This document shows, one piece after another, positions 1 to 8,819 of a stretch of 31,408 nucleotides of DNA; position 1 is the first letter of the stretch; the number at the start of each line of letters is the position of its first letter. Below the pieces are notes generated by a model, which saw only the letters and a list, made by a program, of their open reading frames with translations, searched no databases and was not told where the DNA came from. Source of the DNA: Sphingopyxis sp. (lineage in GTDB: Bacteria; Pseudomonadota; Alphaproteobacteria; Sphingomonadales; Sphingomonadaceae); the NCBI GenBank assembly GCA_013911715.1, contig JACEST010000004.1, positions 1-31,408 of the forward strand, written 5' to 3'. A program made the position numbers and the translations under genes.

Positions 1-780
1 GCGGTCCTTGTCGCCGTCGCGCAAATTGGGGGGCAGCGTCCACACGCCATTTTCATAATCTTTGGTGTCGCGCGGATTGGCGTTGATTTCGCTCTTGCCG
101 GCCAGTGTGAAACCGGCGGCCTCGGCGACGGCGATGACCGAACTTTCCTTCATATAGCCCGACTTTTCTTCGAGTCCGATGTCCTGATTTTCGTTCAGCC
201 GATGTTCGACCACGCCCAGTGTGCCGCCGGGTTTGAGCATCGCATAAATCTGGCGAAAGGCGTTTGCGGTGTTATCCGCCCCGCCAAAGCGCCAATTGTG
301 GACATTGCGAAAGGTGAGGACCAGATCGGCGCTGCCGTCGGGGACCTTGGGATTGGTGCCCGCATTGGGAAATTCGGCAAGACGGACGTTGGCATAAAGC
401 TCGGGCTTGGCCCCCTGCCATTCCTTGATCCGGTTAAGGCCGCGTTCCCAGCCCGCCGCCGCATAATAGGTGCCGCCGCCAGCATTGGCGTGGGGGCTGA
501 GGATTTCAGTGTACCAGCCGCCGCCCGGCCACAGTTCGACCACCGTCTGTCCCGGCCTTAGTCCAAAAAAGTCCAGCGTCTGGGTAGGGTTGCGCCACCG
601 GTCGCGCGCCATATTGGCCGGGGATCGTGTTGGCGCGGCAACGGCAGCGTCAATGGCCGCTTTCCATTCTTGCGCGGCGACAGCCTTTTCGTCGCCCGTC
701 GATGGTCCGCGGGCATAGCTGGCGCAGGCGGCGAGGGCGGCGGCAAGCGGCAAGATTGCAACTTTAGCGAAAAGGCGCAT
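1..780 (-). CDS. Predicted SAM-dependent methyltransferase, lipoprotein-type, partial at the left edge
   Basis: The frame starts at the ATG at 780 and is open for 260 codons to the window edge, so the C terminus is missing. The N terminus reads MRLFAKVAILPLAAALAAC, a lipoprotein signal with a lipobox cysteine at residue 19. Further on come FFGLRPGQTVVELWPGGGWYT, a SAM-binding motif I of the COG4798 'predicted methyltransferase' type, then SADLVLTFRNVHNW and a MLKPGGTLGVVEHR segment, both typical post-I motifs of class I methyltransferases. Membrane-anchored or periplasmic location is inferred from the lipobox and is odd for a SAM enzyme, although this family often carries such signals. The substrate is unknown. 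It is divergent from the small membrane gene that follows. Confidence 0.85.
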   Translation of the reverse strand, partial: MRLFAKVAILPLAAALAACASYARGPSTGDEKAVAAQEWKAAIDAAVAAPTRSPANMARDRWRNPTQTLDFFGLRPGQTVVELWPGGGWYTEILSPHANAGGGTYYAAAGWERGLNRIKEWQGAKPELYANVRLAEFPNAGTNPKVPDGSADLVLTFRNVHNWRFGGADNTANAFRQIYAMLKPGGTLGVVEHRLNENQDIGLEEKSGYMKESSVIAVAEAAGFTLAGKSEINANPRDTKDYENGVWTLPPNLRDGDKDR

Positions 781-866
781 ATCACGTCTCCCGAACTTGA
801 AAAATGGTCTGACGGGCGGCTCGGCCGAGCGCCCTTGGACGGCACAGTGGAGCAACGGTCACCGCC

Positions 867-1055
867 ATGCAAGGTTCCATGCTGACGCTGGGGGTGGCGG
901 CGACGGTGCTGACGGCCGTCGCGGCGCTGGCCGACTATCGCCGCCGCCACCGCCGCGATCTCGACCGCGTCGGCTTCATGCCTTGGCCATTGATCAGCGT
1001 CGCCGGCGTGATGACCGCGCTGTTCGCCTTCGCTGCTGCACTGCGCGGGGGTTAG
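867..1055 (+). CDS. Small hypothetical membrane protein (62 aa)
   Basis: This short frame encodes two hydrophobic stretches (about residues 5-23 and 40-59) separated by a basic loop, YRRRHRRDLDR, so it looks like a two-span inner-membrane protein with the charged loop facing the cytoplasm. There are two possible starts: ATG at 867, or ATG at 879, which has AAGG a few bases upstream and gives a 58-residue product beginning MLTLGV. It lies between the divergent methyltransferase and cpaF, converging on cpaF with only 4 bases between the stops. No family is recognised. The clean topology and fit into the gap favour a real gene. Confidence 0.5.
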   Translation: MQGSMLTLGVAATVLTAVAALADYRRRHRRDLDRVGFMPWPLISVAGVMTALFAFAAALRGG

Positions 1056-1059
1056 GCCC

Positions 1060-2565
1060 TTAGAGGCACGCCTCGAGATAAGGCTGATCGAACCCATATT
1101 GCCGCGCTTTTTCCAGCGTATAGGGGCGCAGGCCCATCGAGCGATATTCGCCGACAATCTTGCCGTCGGCGCTTTCGTCGAGATATTCGAACTTGAACAA
1201 TTCCTGCGTGACGATGACGTCGCCTTCCATCCCGATCACCTCGGTGACGTTGGTGACGCGGCGCGAACCGTCGCGCAGGCGCTTGATCTGGATGATGATG
1301 TCGACCGAATCGGCGATCTGCTTCGAAATCGCCTCCTTCGGAATTTTGATGTCGCCCATCAGCACCATATTTTCCATACGGCCCAGGCATTCGCGGGGTG
1401 AGTTGCTGTGGAGCGTACACATCGACCCGTCGTGACCGGTGTTCATCGCGGCGAGCAAATCGAAACATTCGGCGCCGCGAACCTCGCCCATGATGATGCG
1501 GTCGGGGCGCATACGCAGCGCGTTCTTGACGAGATCGCCCATGTGGATGGCGCCATTGCCCTCGAGGTTCGCGGGCCGCGTTTCGAGCGGCAGCCAGTGC
1601 GGCTGTTGCAGGCGAAGTTCGGCGGCATCCTCGATGGTCAGCACGCGTTCGCCGGGATCGATCATTTTCGACAGCGCGTTTAGCATCGTCGTCTTGCCCG
1701 AACCGGTGCCGCCCGAAATCACGATGTTGAACCGGCTTGCGCCCGCGATTTTCAGCGCGGTGCACATTTTCTGGCTCATCGCGCCCCAGCCCGCCAGCAT
1801 GTCGAGCGTGATCGGCTTTTCCGAAAATTTACGGATCGAGATGGCGGTGCCGCGCAAGCTCAAAGGCGGGACGATGACGTTGACGCGGCTGCCGTCTTTC
1901 AGGCGGGCGTCGGCCAGCGGCGTGGTCTGGTCGACGCGGCGGCCGACCTGGTTGCAGATGCGCTGGGCGATCTGGAACAGATGCTGTTCGTCGCGGAACT
2001 GGATGCCCGACAGCTGCAGCTGGCCTTCGCGCTCGATATAGGTCTGGTACGGGCCATTGACCATGATGTCGCTGATCTTGGGATCGGACAGCAATTCTTC
2101 GAGCGGGCCAAAGCCGAGCAATTCGTCGACCAGCACCTTTTCGAGCGCGAATTGTTCGCGGCGATTCAAAGTGATGCGCAGCTCGGCAAGCACCTCAAGG
2201 ATGATCGGACGGAATTCTTCGGTCAGCTCGTCCTTCGACAGCGTCGCCGCGGCTTCGGGGTCGACGCGCTCGAGCAGGCGCGGCAGCACTTGTTCCTTGA
2301 TCTTGTGAACGCTGGCCTCGAAACCCTCGACGCGCGCGGGTTCCATGTTTTCGGCGGTTGACCGCGCATTGAGCCGGTCGATGGCGTCGGACTGGGGGTC
2401 GGCGGAAGGCGTGCTGACGGTCGGGAGCGCGACGGCATCGAGCGCGGGGAATTGCGCGCCACCAGCCGGAGCGGCTGCACCAGCAGGTCCGCTTCCCTGC
2501 ATCGGGCGGGCCACACCAAAAGCAGGGCGGCCAGCGGTTCCGGGGCGACGTCCAAATGCGCTCAT
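1060..2565 (-). CDS. cpaF: CpaF-type type II/IV secretion ATPase (Flp/Tad pilus assembly)
   Basis: This 501-residue cytoplasmic hexameric ATPase of the VirB11/GspE superfamily powers Tad/Flp pilus assembly. After a Pro/Ala-rich disordered N terminus (1-70) comes the CpaF helical domain, including LGFGPLEELLSDPKISDIMVNG (149-171). The Walker A GGTGSGKT is at 285-292, IEDAAEL at 311 is the Asp box, and EVRGAE at 361 is the Walker B region, followed by a His-box-like TGHDGSMCTLHSNS. The frame extends upstream to 2724, but MSAFGRRP at 2565 is chosen because it has a GGGAAA ribosome site and matches the usual start of the family. No other tad/cpa gene (cpaB, cpaC, cpaE, tadB, tadC) is nearby, so it must act with pilus genes elsewhere or serve another secretion system. 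Confidence 0.93.
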   Translation of the reverse strand: MSAFGRRPGTAGRPAFGVARPMQGSGPAGAAAPAGGAQFPALDAVALPTVSTPSADPQSDAIDRLNARSTAENMEPARVEGFEASVHKIKEQVLPRLLERVDPEAAATLSKDELTEEFRPIILEVLAELRITLNRREQFALEKVLVDELLGFGPLEELLSDPKISDIMVNGPYQTYIEREGQLQLSGIQFRDEQHLFQIAQRICNQVGRRVDQTTPLADARLKDGSRVNVIVPPLSLRGTAISIRKFSEKPITLDMLAGWGAMSQKMCTALKIAGASRFNIVISGGTGSGKTTMLNALSKMIDPGERVLTIEDAAELRLQQPHWLPLETRPANLEGNGAIHMGDLVKNALRMRPDRIIMGEVRGAECFDLLAAMNTGHDGSMCTLHSNSPRECLGRMENMVLMGDIKIPKEAISKQIADSVDIIIQIKRLRDGSRRVTNVTEVIGMEGDVIVTQELFKFEYLDESADGKIVGEYRSMGLRPYTLEKARQYGFDQPYLEACL

Positions 2566-2746
2566 CTTGTGATTTCCCGCTCGTTCAATCCATGCACCGG
2601 CTTGTGCTGCCAAATGCCGCACAAACCTTGCTGATGAAGGTGAATAAACCGGAAACTTTGACATTATCCTAATGCGCCGCTGCTGACTTTTGCGGTGACA
2701 CGGGAACCGACGGTGATCCGACATTGACGTGCGCCATTACCGGTCA

Positions 2747-2754
2747 TTAACCAT
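2747..2754 (+). promoter_or_regulatory. TTAACCAT box, possible CtrA half-site
   Basis: The 248-base gap between the divergent cpaF and glycosyltransferase starts contains TTAACCAT, identical to the CtrA half-site described in Caulobacter. A TAATAC hexamer at 2772-2777 could be a -10, but the best -35 partner (TTAACC, 19-base spacing) is poor. In alphaproteobacteria CtrA often controls pilus genes, which would suit cpaF. An eight-base match alone is weak evidence. Confidence 0.25.
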
Positions 2755-2813
2755 TTGTTTCTAGGCTTTGGTAATACAGCGTCACGCGCCCACCGGGCGA
2801 GTGCCAGTGGGAA

Positions 2814-3833
2814 ATGAGCGCTTTGTCCAAATGCCTCTCTTTGGTGGTTCCCGTTCTCAACGAACAGGACAGCATCAATGCCTTTCTGGAACGGGCGCGG
2901 CCGTGTGTTGCGGCGGCATTGGCAATGATTGGTGCCGATTCGCGCGCCGAATTTTTGTTTGTCGATGATGGCAGCAGCGACCGGACGCCCGCCATATTGG
3001 CCATTTTGAGCGGGCTCGATCCCAGCATCAGGTCGATCCGCTTGTCGCGCAACTTTGGCAAGGAGGCGGCATTGGCCGCTGGTTTGCGCCATGCATTGGG
3101 CGATGCCGTCATCCCGATCGATGTTGATTTGCAGGATCCGCCCGAACTCATCCCGGCGATGGTCAGCCACTGGCTGGCAGGAGCCAAGGTGGTCAATGCG
3201 CGCCGTATCGACCGCACGAGCGACAGCCGCTTCAAACGCTGGACAGCCAAGCTGTTTTACCGCGTGATCAACCAGCTGGCCGAAACCCCCATACCTGAAA
3301 ATGTCGGCGACTATCGGTTGCTTGACCGTGCCGCCGTTGATGTCATCAACCAGCTTGGCGAAACGGCGCGCTTTAACAAGGGCTTGTTCAGCTGGATTGG
3401 TTTTCGTGTCGCTGAAGTTGGTTATGGCCGCGAAATGCGCGAGGCGGGGGAGACCAAATGGCGTATTGGCGGCCTTTGGAACCTCGCGCTTGATGGCATC
3501 ACCTCGTCCACCACTGTCCCACTGCGGATCTGGACCTATGTCGGCGCGCTGGTGGCGGTGGCTGCCATGGGCTTTGCCGCCTTCCTGTTTCTGCGTGCGC
3601 TGGTGACCGAAACGGATACGCCCGGCTATGCTTCCATCATGGTGACCATCCTGACGCTGGGCGCCTTCAACCTGCTCAGCATCGGCATATTGGGCGAATA
3701 TGTCGGCCGCATTGCCAAGGAAGTGCGTCGCCGTCCGCTCTATATCATCGACGCAGACAGCGGCGCCGAACCGCCTGCTGTCGCAGAAATTCCGGAAACT
3801 GAAACATGGACCCAGCCGCGTTTGCAGGCATGA
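2814..3833 (+). CDS. GtrB/DPM1-like family 2 glycosyltransferase
   Basis: This 339-residue protein probably transfers a sugar from a nucleotide donor to undecaprenyl phosphate on the cytoplasmic face of the inner membrane. The GT-A domain shows VVPVLNE (11-17), FVDDGSSD (49-56), the metal-binding DVDLQDPPE (103-111) and NVGDYRLLDR (163-172). Two C-terminal membrane spans follow (about 239-262 and 274-294), ending in GILGEYVGRI, the layout of bactoprenol glucosyltransferase GtrB and of ArnC. It is the first gene of a tightly packed four-gene cassette that ends in a GtrA protein; the next gene starts 28 bases inside this one. The GtrB-like role is strongly supported by motifs and context. The sugar is not known. 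Confidence 0.92.
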   Translation: MSALSKCLSLVVPVLNEQDSINAFLERARPCVAAALAMIGADSRAEFLFVDDGSSDRTPAILAILSGLDPSIRSIRLSRNFGKEAALAAGLRHALGDAVIPIDVDLQDPPELIPAMVSHWLAGAKVVNARRIDRTSDSRFKRWTAKLFYRVINQLAETPIPENVGDYRLLDRAAVDVINQLGETARFNKGLFSWIGFRVAEVGYGREMREAGETKWRIGGLWNLALDGITSSTTVPLRIWTYVGALVAVAAMGFAAFLFLRALVTETDTPGYASIMVTILTLGAFNLLSIGILGEYVGRIAKEVRRRPLYIIDADSGAEPPAVAEIPETETWTQPRLQA

Positions 3834-4525
3834 ATGCGATCGAGGACCGCCATTGGTGGTTCGTCGCGCGCCGTGCCATCATCGACAAATTGATCACCGG
3901 TCTGGCATTGCCGCAGGACGCCCGGATCTTGGAGGCAGGGTGCGGAACCGGCGGCAATCTGGCGATGCTGTCGCAGCACGGATCGCTTGCGGCGTTCGAA
4001 TTTGATGATGCCGCGCGGGCCATCGCGGCGGAAAAAAGGATTTGCCCCGTCGCCGCAGGGCATTTGCCCGACGCCATTGGTACGAACGACGACAATTTTG
4101 ATCTGATCGCGATGCTCGACGTGCTTGAACATATCGACGATGACGTCGGCTCGCTGGCGGCGCTGGGGCGGCGTCTGGCGACCAGCGGACGGCTGCTGGT
4201 GACGGTCCCGGCAATACCGGCCTTATGGTCGGCGCATGACGTGCTGCACCACCACAAGCGGCGATATACCAAAAGGTCACTGCAGGCAGCGGTCGGCGCA
4301 GCGGGCCTGCGCATCGATCGCATCGGCTATTTCAACAGCCTGTTGTTGCCCATTGCGGCAGCGCAGCGGCTGGCGGCAAAGGCCTTGGGCTGGACGGAAC
4401 CCGTCGATGCCGTGCCGGCCGCGCCTGTCAACGCTGCGCTGCGCACCGTTTTTGCGGCAGAACGGCACATTGTGGGACGCAGCGGTTTCCCCATTGGCCT
4501 CTCGCTCTATGCGATCATCCGGTGA
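3806..4525 (+). CDS. Class I SAM-dependent methyltransferase in glycosylation cassette
   Basis: This 239-residue protein has the class I methyltransferase fold: motif I ILEAGCGTGGN (41-51), an acidic end of beta-2 at FEFDDA, and LIAMLDVLEHIDDD as the post-I motif. The N-terminal HWWFVARRAI pattern is typical of methyltransferases found beside polyprenyl-linked sugar genes. It starts 28 bases inside the glycosyltransferase gene and its TGA overlaps the start of the GT39-like gene, so the cassette is probably translationally coupled. By context it may O-methylate the sugar or its lipid-linked form. That substrate is an inference, and a ubiquinone-type methyltransferase cannot be excluded on sequence alone. 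Confidence 0.85.
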   Translation: MDPAAFAGMNAIEDRHWWFVARRAIIDKLITGLALPQDARILEAGCGTGGNLAMLSQHGSLAAFEFDDAARAIAAEKRICPVAAGHLPDAIGTNDDNFDLIAMLDVLEHIDDDVGSLAALGRRLATSGRLLVTVPAIPALWSAHDVLHHHKRRYTKRSLQAAVGAAGLRIDRIGYFNSLLLPIAAAQRLAAKALGWTEPVDAVPAAPVNAALRTVFAAERHIVGRSGFPIGLSLYAIIR

Positions 4526-6024
4526 TGGCGGCCCGGCCTCTGTCTGCGATGCCTCCGCCGCACGATTCCGCCGTTCGCGTGTCGCCGGCGGCAGGGTCGC
4601 GAGTGGCGACGCTTGCCGTTGGCGCAATTCTGCTGATCGCCCTGCTTCTGCGGATTGATCTGATGCTGACCAAGCCGCTTTGGCTCGACGAAATCTACAC
4701 CGGCGCCGTCACGCAATCGCCGGTCAGTGACCTGTTCGCCCGCTGGCTCAGCGCGGACCCGCATCCGCCGCTATATTATCTGCTCATGGACGGCTGGACC
4801 GCGCTGTTCGGGCGATCCAATCTTGCACTGCGCATACCCAGCTTGCTGGCATCGATGCTGATGGTCGCCTTCGGCGCGATGGCCATGGCACGCCGCCATG
4901 GCCGCAATGTCGGCATGATGACGGCGCTGGCGCTGGCGGTGCCCGCCGCCGCCGCGTGGCAAGCGAGCGAAGCGCGCAGCTATGCCTTGGTCATGCTGTT
5001 GGCGCTATTGACGATGATCGCGCATTGGCGGCTGAGCGAGGACGCCTCGCCGACACGTTGGGCCACATTGGTGGCGGTGTCATTTGCAACCTGCATGACC
5101 CATTATTTCGGCTTTCTGTTCGTAGCCTGCATTTGGACGATCGTGCTGACCGAAAGCTGGCGCGGCAGGCGTCTCAAACCATTCGTAATTGCGGCACTGG
5201 CGCTGGCGGCCGCGGTGACGCCGTGGCTGGCGTGGCATTTGCCCTATATGCTTAGCAAAACAGGCGGCAGTTTTTGGATTCCGCCGGTCCCATTTAGCGC
5301 CGCGCTGGCAAAGCTGACGTTGGCGATATGGAGCGACAGCGGCTATCTGCTGCTGTTCGCGATTTTACCCGGGTTGCTCTTGCTATGGCCGCGTGCGCGG
5401 ACGGTCGGCCTGTCGGGGTTCCCGTTGCGCGGCTATCTGGCCGTTTTGGTCGTGGCCACACTCACATTGGCCATCATTTCGCAGTTCACGCCGCTGATCA
5501 TTGATCGTTATTTGTCCGTATTCGTCCCGATGGCATCGCTGATTGCGGTCAATATGTTTGCGGGTTTAGCCGGGCGGCGCGGTCTGCCGGTCATGATTGG
5601 CTGTGCGGCGGTGGCACTGGCCGCACAGTGGCTGTCGCCGCCCTTCCGGTCGCTCGCCTGGTTGGGGTGGGAGGAAGAATCGCACTGGATCGCGGCGCAG
5701 CACGCTGACCTGCTTGTTTTTGCTTTCGATGATCCGGCAGGGGCGCATATCGGCGCCGCCAATCTGGCAAAAGTCGGCGGATTTTTTCTGCAGCGATCCG
5801 GCGATCCGTTGCCTGTCGCCGCGCGCACAGTGACTTCTGCGCAACCGCAAATGGACCACCGCATGCCAGCAGGGCGGCGGGTTGCGGTGCTCCGTGTGGA
5901 GGGTGCCTTCGCGCCGTCCGATCCCGATTGGCTTGACCGTGTCCGCGCGGCCCATCCGCAGCACCACTGCACGCGTCGACGTCAACGCGGGCCCGACGCC
6001 TGTATTTTCGACACCAGGCCATGA
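4525..6024 (+). CDS. GT39/ArnT-like polyprenyl-phosphate glycosyltransferase, integral membrane
   Basis: This protein of about 499 residues is mostly hydrophobic, with roughly ten to twelve predicted spans, and belongs to the GT-C fold of the ArnT/PMT group. Near the N terminus KPLWLDEIYTG carries the conserved Asp-Glu, and SADPHPPLYYLLMDGW is the usual second loop motif. Such enzymes use a polyprenyl-phosphate sugar on the periplasmic side and move it onto lipid A, a polymer or a protein. GTG (4522) and ATG (4525) are adjacent start choices; ATG is preferred because TGATG overlaps the methyltransferase stop. The stop overlaps the next gene as ATGA. The soluble C terminus (about 380-499) is less conserved and may set acceptor choice, which is not known. 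Confidence 0.87.
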   Translation: MAARPLSAMPPPHDSAVRVSPAAGSRVATLAVGAILLIALLLRIDLMLTKPLWLDEIYTGAVTQSPVSDLFARWLSADPHPPLYYLLMDGWTALFGRSNLALRIPSLLASMLMVAFGAMAMARRHGRNVGMMTALALAVPAAAAWQASEARSYALVMLLALLTMIAHWRLSEDASPTRWATLVAVSFATCMTHYFGFLFVACIWTIVLTESWRGRRLKPFVIAALALAAAVTPWLAWHLPYMLSKTGGSFWIPPVPFSAALAKLTLAIWSDSGYLLLFAILPGLLLLWPRARTVGLSGFPLRGYLAVLVVATLTLAIISQFTPLIIDRYLSVFVPMASLIAVNMFAGLAGRRGLPVMIGCAAVALAAQWLSPPFRSLAWLGWEEESHWIAAQHADLLVFAFDDPAGAHIGAANLAKVGGFFLQRSGDPLPVAARTVTSAQPQMDHRMPAGRRVAVLRVEGAFAPSDPDWLDRVRAAHPQHHCTRRRQRGPDACIFDTRP

Positions 6025-6395
6025 CGGACCAATATCGTTTCCTGCGCTTCTTGCTCGTCGGCATCGTCAACACCGGCGTCGGCTATCTGTTGTTTGCAGC
6101 GATGCTGCTCGCCAGCCTGTCGGCGCTGGCGGCAGCGGCGGCGGCCACAGCGCTGGGGGCTTTGTTCAACTTCGGCTCGATCGGGATTGTCGTGTTTCGT
6201 CAGGCCGATCCCGGACTGCTGCCGCGCTTTCTGGGCGTTTACATCGTGCAATATGGTGTGAACGCCGCAGGCCTGATGCTTCTATCGCATTTCGGATACG
6301 GCCCGCTCATGGCGCAAGCCTTGCTGGTGCCGTTGCTGGCGGTCGGCACCTATGTCGCCATGCGGCGCTGGGTTTTTCGCGGCGCGCGGGCATAG
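6021..6395 (+). CDS. GtrA family protein, putative polyprenyl-linked sugar flippase
   Basis: This 124-residue protein has four hydrophobic spans and the GtrA hallmarks: FLRFLLVGIVNTGVGYLLF at the N terminus and a C-terminal AMRRWVFR. GtrA proteins are thought to flip the bactoprenol-linked sugar made by GtrB to the periplasmic side. It is the last gene of the cassette and its ATG overlaps the preceding TGA (ATGA), so it is probably made in step with the membrane glycosyltransferase. Together the cassette has the three classic Gtr activities (synthesis, flipping, transfer) plus a methyltransferase. Confidence 0.92.
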   Translation: MTDQYRFLRFLLVGIVNTGVGYLLFAAMLLASLSALAAAAAATALGALFNFGSIGIVVFRQADPGLLPRFLGVYIVQYGVNAAGLMLLSHFGYGPLMAQALLVPLLAVGTYVAMRRWVFRGARA

Positions 6396-6463
6396 CGCAT
6401 CGCCATCGCGGCATCGCGCATGCCATGCTATGAGAGGCGCGCCGGGGGGCGGGAGGGTAAGTC

Positions 6464-6931
6464 ATGACGATACGGACAATGGCGGCGACGCTGGCGCTGA
6501 TGCTGAGCGCGCCGGTCGCGGCGAGCGAGCAGCCCGAGCTGCCAAACTGGCTGCACGGTGCGTGGAATGAAGCGCGCGCAGGCGGGCGCTGGGCCGACGA
6601 ATATTGGACCCCGCCGCGCGGCGGGCTGATGATCGGCGCGGCGCGGATGGGCAACGGTGATCGCATTGTCGTGTTCGAGCACAGCCGGATTGTGCGCATG
6701 CCCGGCGGCACGCTGGTGTTTGTCGCGCAGCCCTTTGGCAACAGCGCGGTGCATTTTCCGATGGTGGCGGCGGGTGACCAAATGCTCGAATTTGCCAACC
6801 CCGAGCATGATTATCCGCAGCGCATCCGTTACTGGCGCGAAGGCCGCGAATTGCGCGCGCGGGTGTCGCTGATGGACGGCAGCAAGGCGATGGAGTGGCG
6901 TTACCAGCCGATGGGCGGAAGCGCGGAATAG
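6464..6931 (+). CDS. Exported DUF6265-like protein
   Basis: This 155-residue protein begins with a Sec-type signal peptide, MTIRTMAATLALMLSAPVAA, with cleavage likely after the AxA. The mature part runs LPNWLHGAW, DEYWTPPRGGLMIG, a VVFEHSRI strand, FANPEHDYPQRIRYWR and MEWRYQPM, the pattern of the small beta-rich DUF6265 family of unknown function. GGGAGGG lies 8 to 14 bases before the ATG and serves as ribosome site. The gene converges on atpC with only 4 bases between the stops. The family assignment is from recall of the motif pattern; no enzymatic role is claimed. Confidence 0.8.
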   Translation: MTIRTMAATLALMLSAPVAASEQPELPNWLHGAWNEARAGGRWADEYWTPPRGGLMIGAARMGNGDRIVVFEHSRIVRMPGGTLVFVAQPFGNSAVHFPMVAAGDQMLEFANPEHDYPQRIRYWREGRELRARVSLMDGSKAMEWRYQPMGGSAE

Positions 6932-6935
6932 AGGC

Positions 6936-7193
6936 TCAGGCGACGACGCGCTCGGCCAAGATTGTCAGACCCGCTTCGCTGACCTCGGCAAAGCCGCCCT
7001 CGACATTGATCACTTCGGGCGCGGCACCGGCGCTGGCGTAAACCGTCACCGGCCCGTTGCGCAGCGTGGACATGAAGGGCGCATGGCCCTCCAGCACCGA
7101 AAATTCGCCCTCGGTCCCGGGCACGGTGACCATATGGACGCTGTCGCTGCGCTCAAGGCGGGCGGGGGTGACGAGGGTGAAGTTCAAAGCCAT
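6936..7193 (-). CDS. atpC: F1 ATP synthase epsilon subunit, short form
   Basis: This is the last gene of the F1 operon. The 85 residues cover only the N-terminal beta-sandwich (FTLVTPARLERS, GTEGEFSVLEGHAPFMSTLRNGP, EVINVEGGFAEV), which sits on gamma at the base of the rotor. The C-terminal two-helix domain that inhibits ATP hydrolysis in E. coli epsilon (about 139 residues) is absent. Two ATGs are possible: 7199 and 7193. AAGGA at 7201-7205 lies one base from the first and seven from the second, so 7193 (MALNFTL) is chosen. A very GC-strong hairpin ends one base upstream of that ribosome site. Confidence 0.93.
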   Translation of the reverse strand: MALNFTLVTPARLERSDSVHMVTVPGTEGEFSVLEGHAPFMSTLRNGPVTVYASAGAAPEVINVEGGFAEVSEAGLTILAERVVA

Positions 7194-7205
7194 TTCCATG
7201 TCCTT

Positions 7206-7230
7206 ACCCCCTCCCCTTCAGGGGGGGGGG
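7206..7230 (-). promoter_or_regulatory. C10/G9 hairpin next to the atpC ribosome site
   Basis: In the 48-base atpD-atpC spacer, the minus strand reads ten C residues, a TGAA loop, then GGGGAGGGGG. Nine G-C pairs can form with one bulged A. The stem ends one base before the AAGGA that serves atpC. It could slow ribosome loading, act as a partial transcription pause or protect the mRNA. There is no U-run, so it is not a standard intrinsic terminator. The G10 tract is also a likely slippage site. Confidence 0.5.
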
Positions 7231-7241
7231 CTTAAATCAGC

Positions 7242-8738
<1,497 letters not shown>

Positions 8739-8761
8739 TTGCTTCTTCCTCTTGTCGTTGC

Positions 8762-8819
8762 TTACAGCGCTTCTGCGCCAGCATTTTGGCTGTTGCTACA
8801 GCGCTTCCGCGCCAGCAAT
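8762..8819. repeat. Duplicated 3' end of atpG (direct repeat, 34-base offset)
   Basis: The last 24 bases of atpG at 8796-8819 recur at 8762-8785, just beyond the gene, with three differences. Both copies encode AGAEAL followed by a stop (TAG in the gene, TAA in the copy) on the minus strand, but the copy is one base out of frame with the gene. The pattern suggests a local duplication of the gene end, or a past shift of the terminus. Confidence 0.7.
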
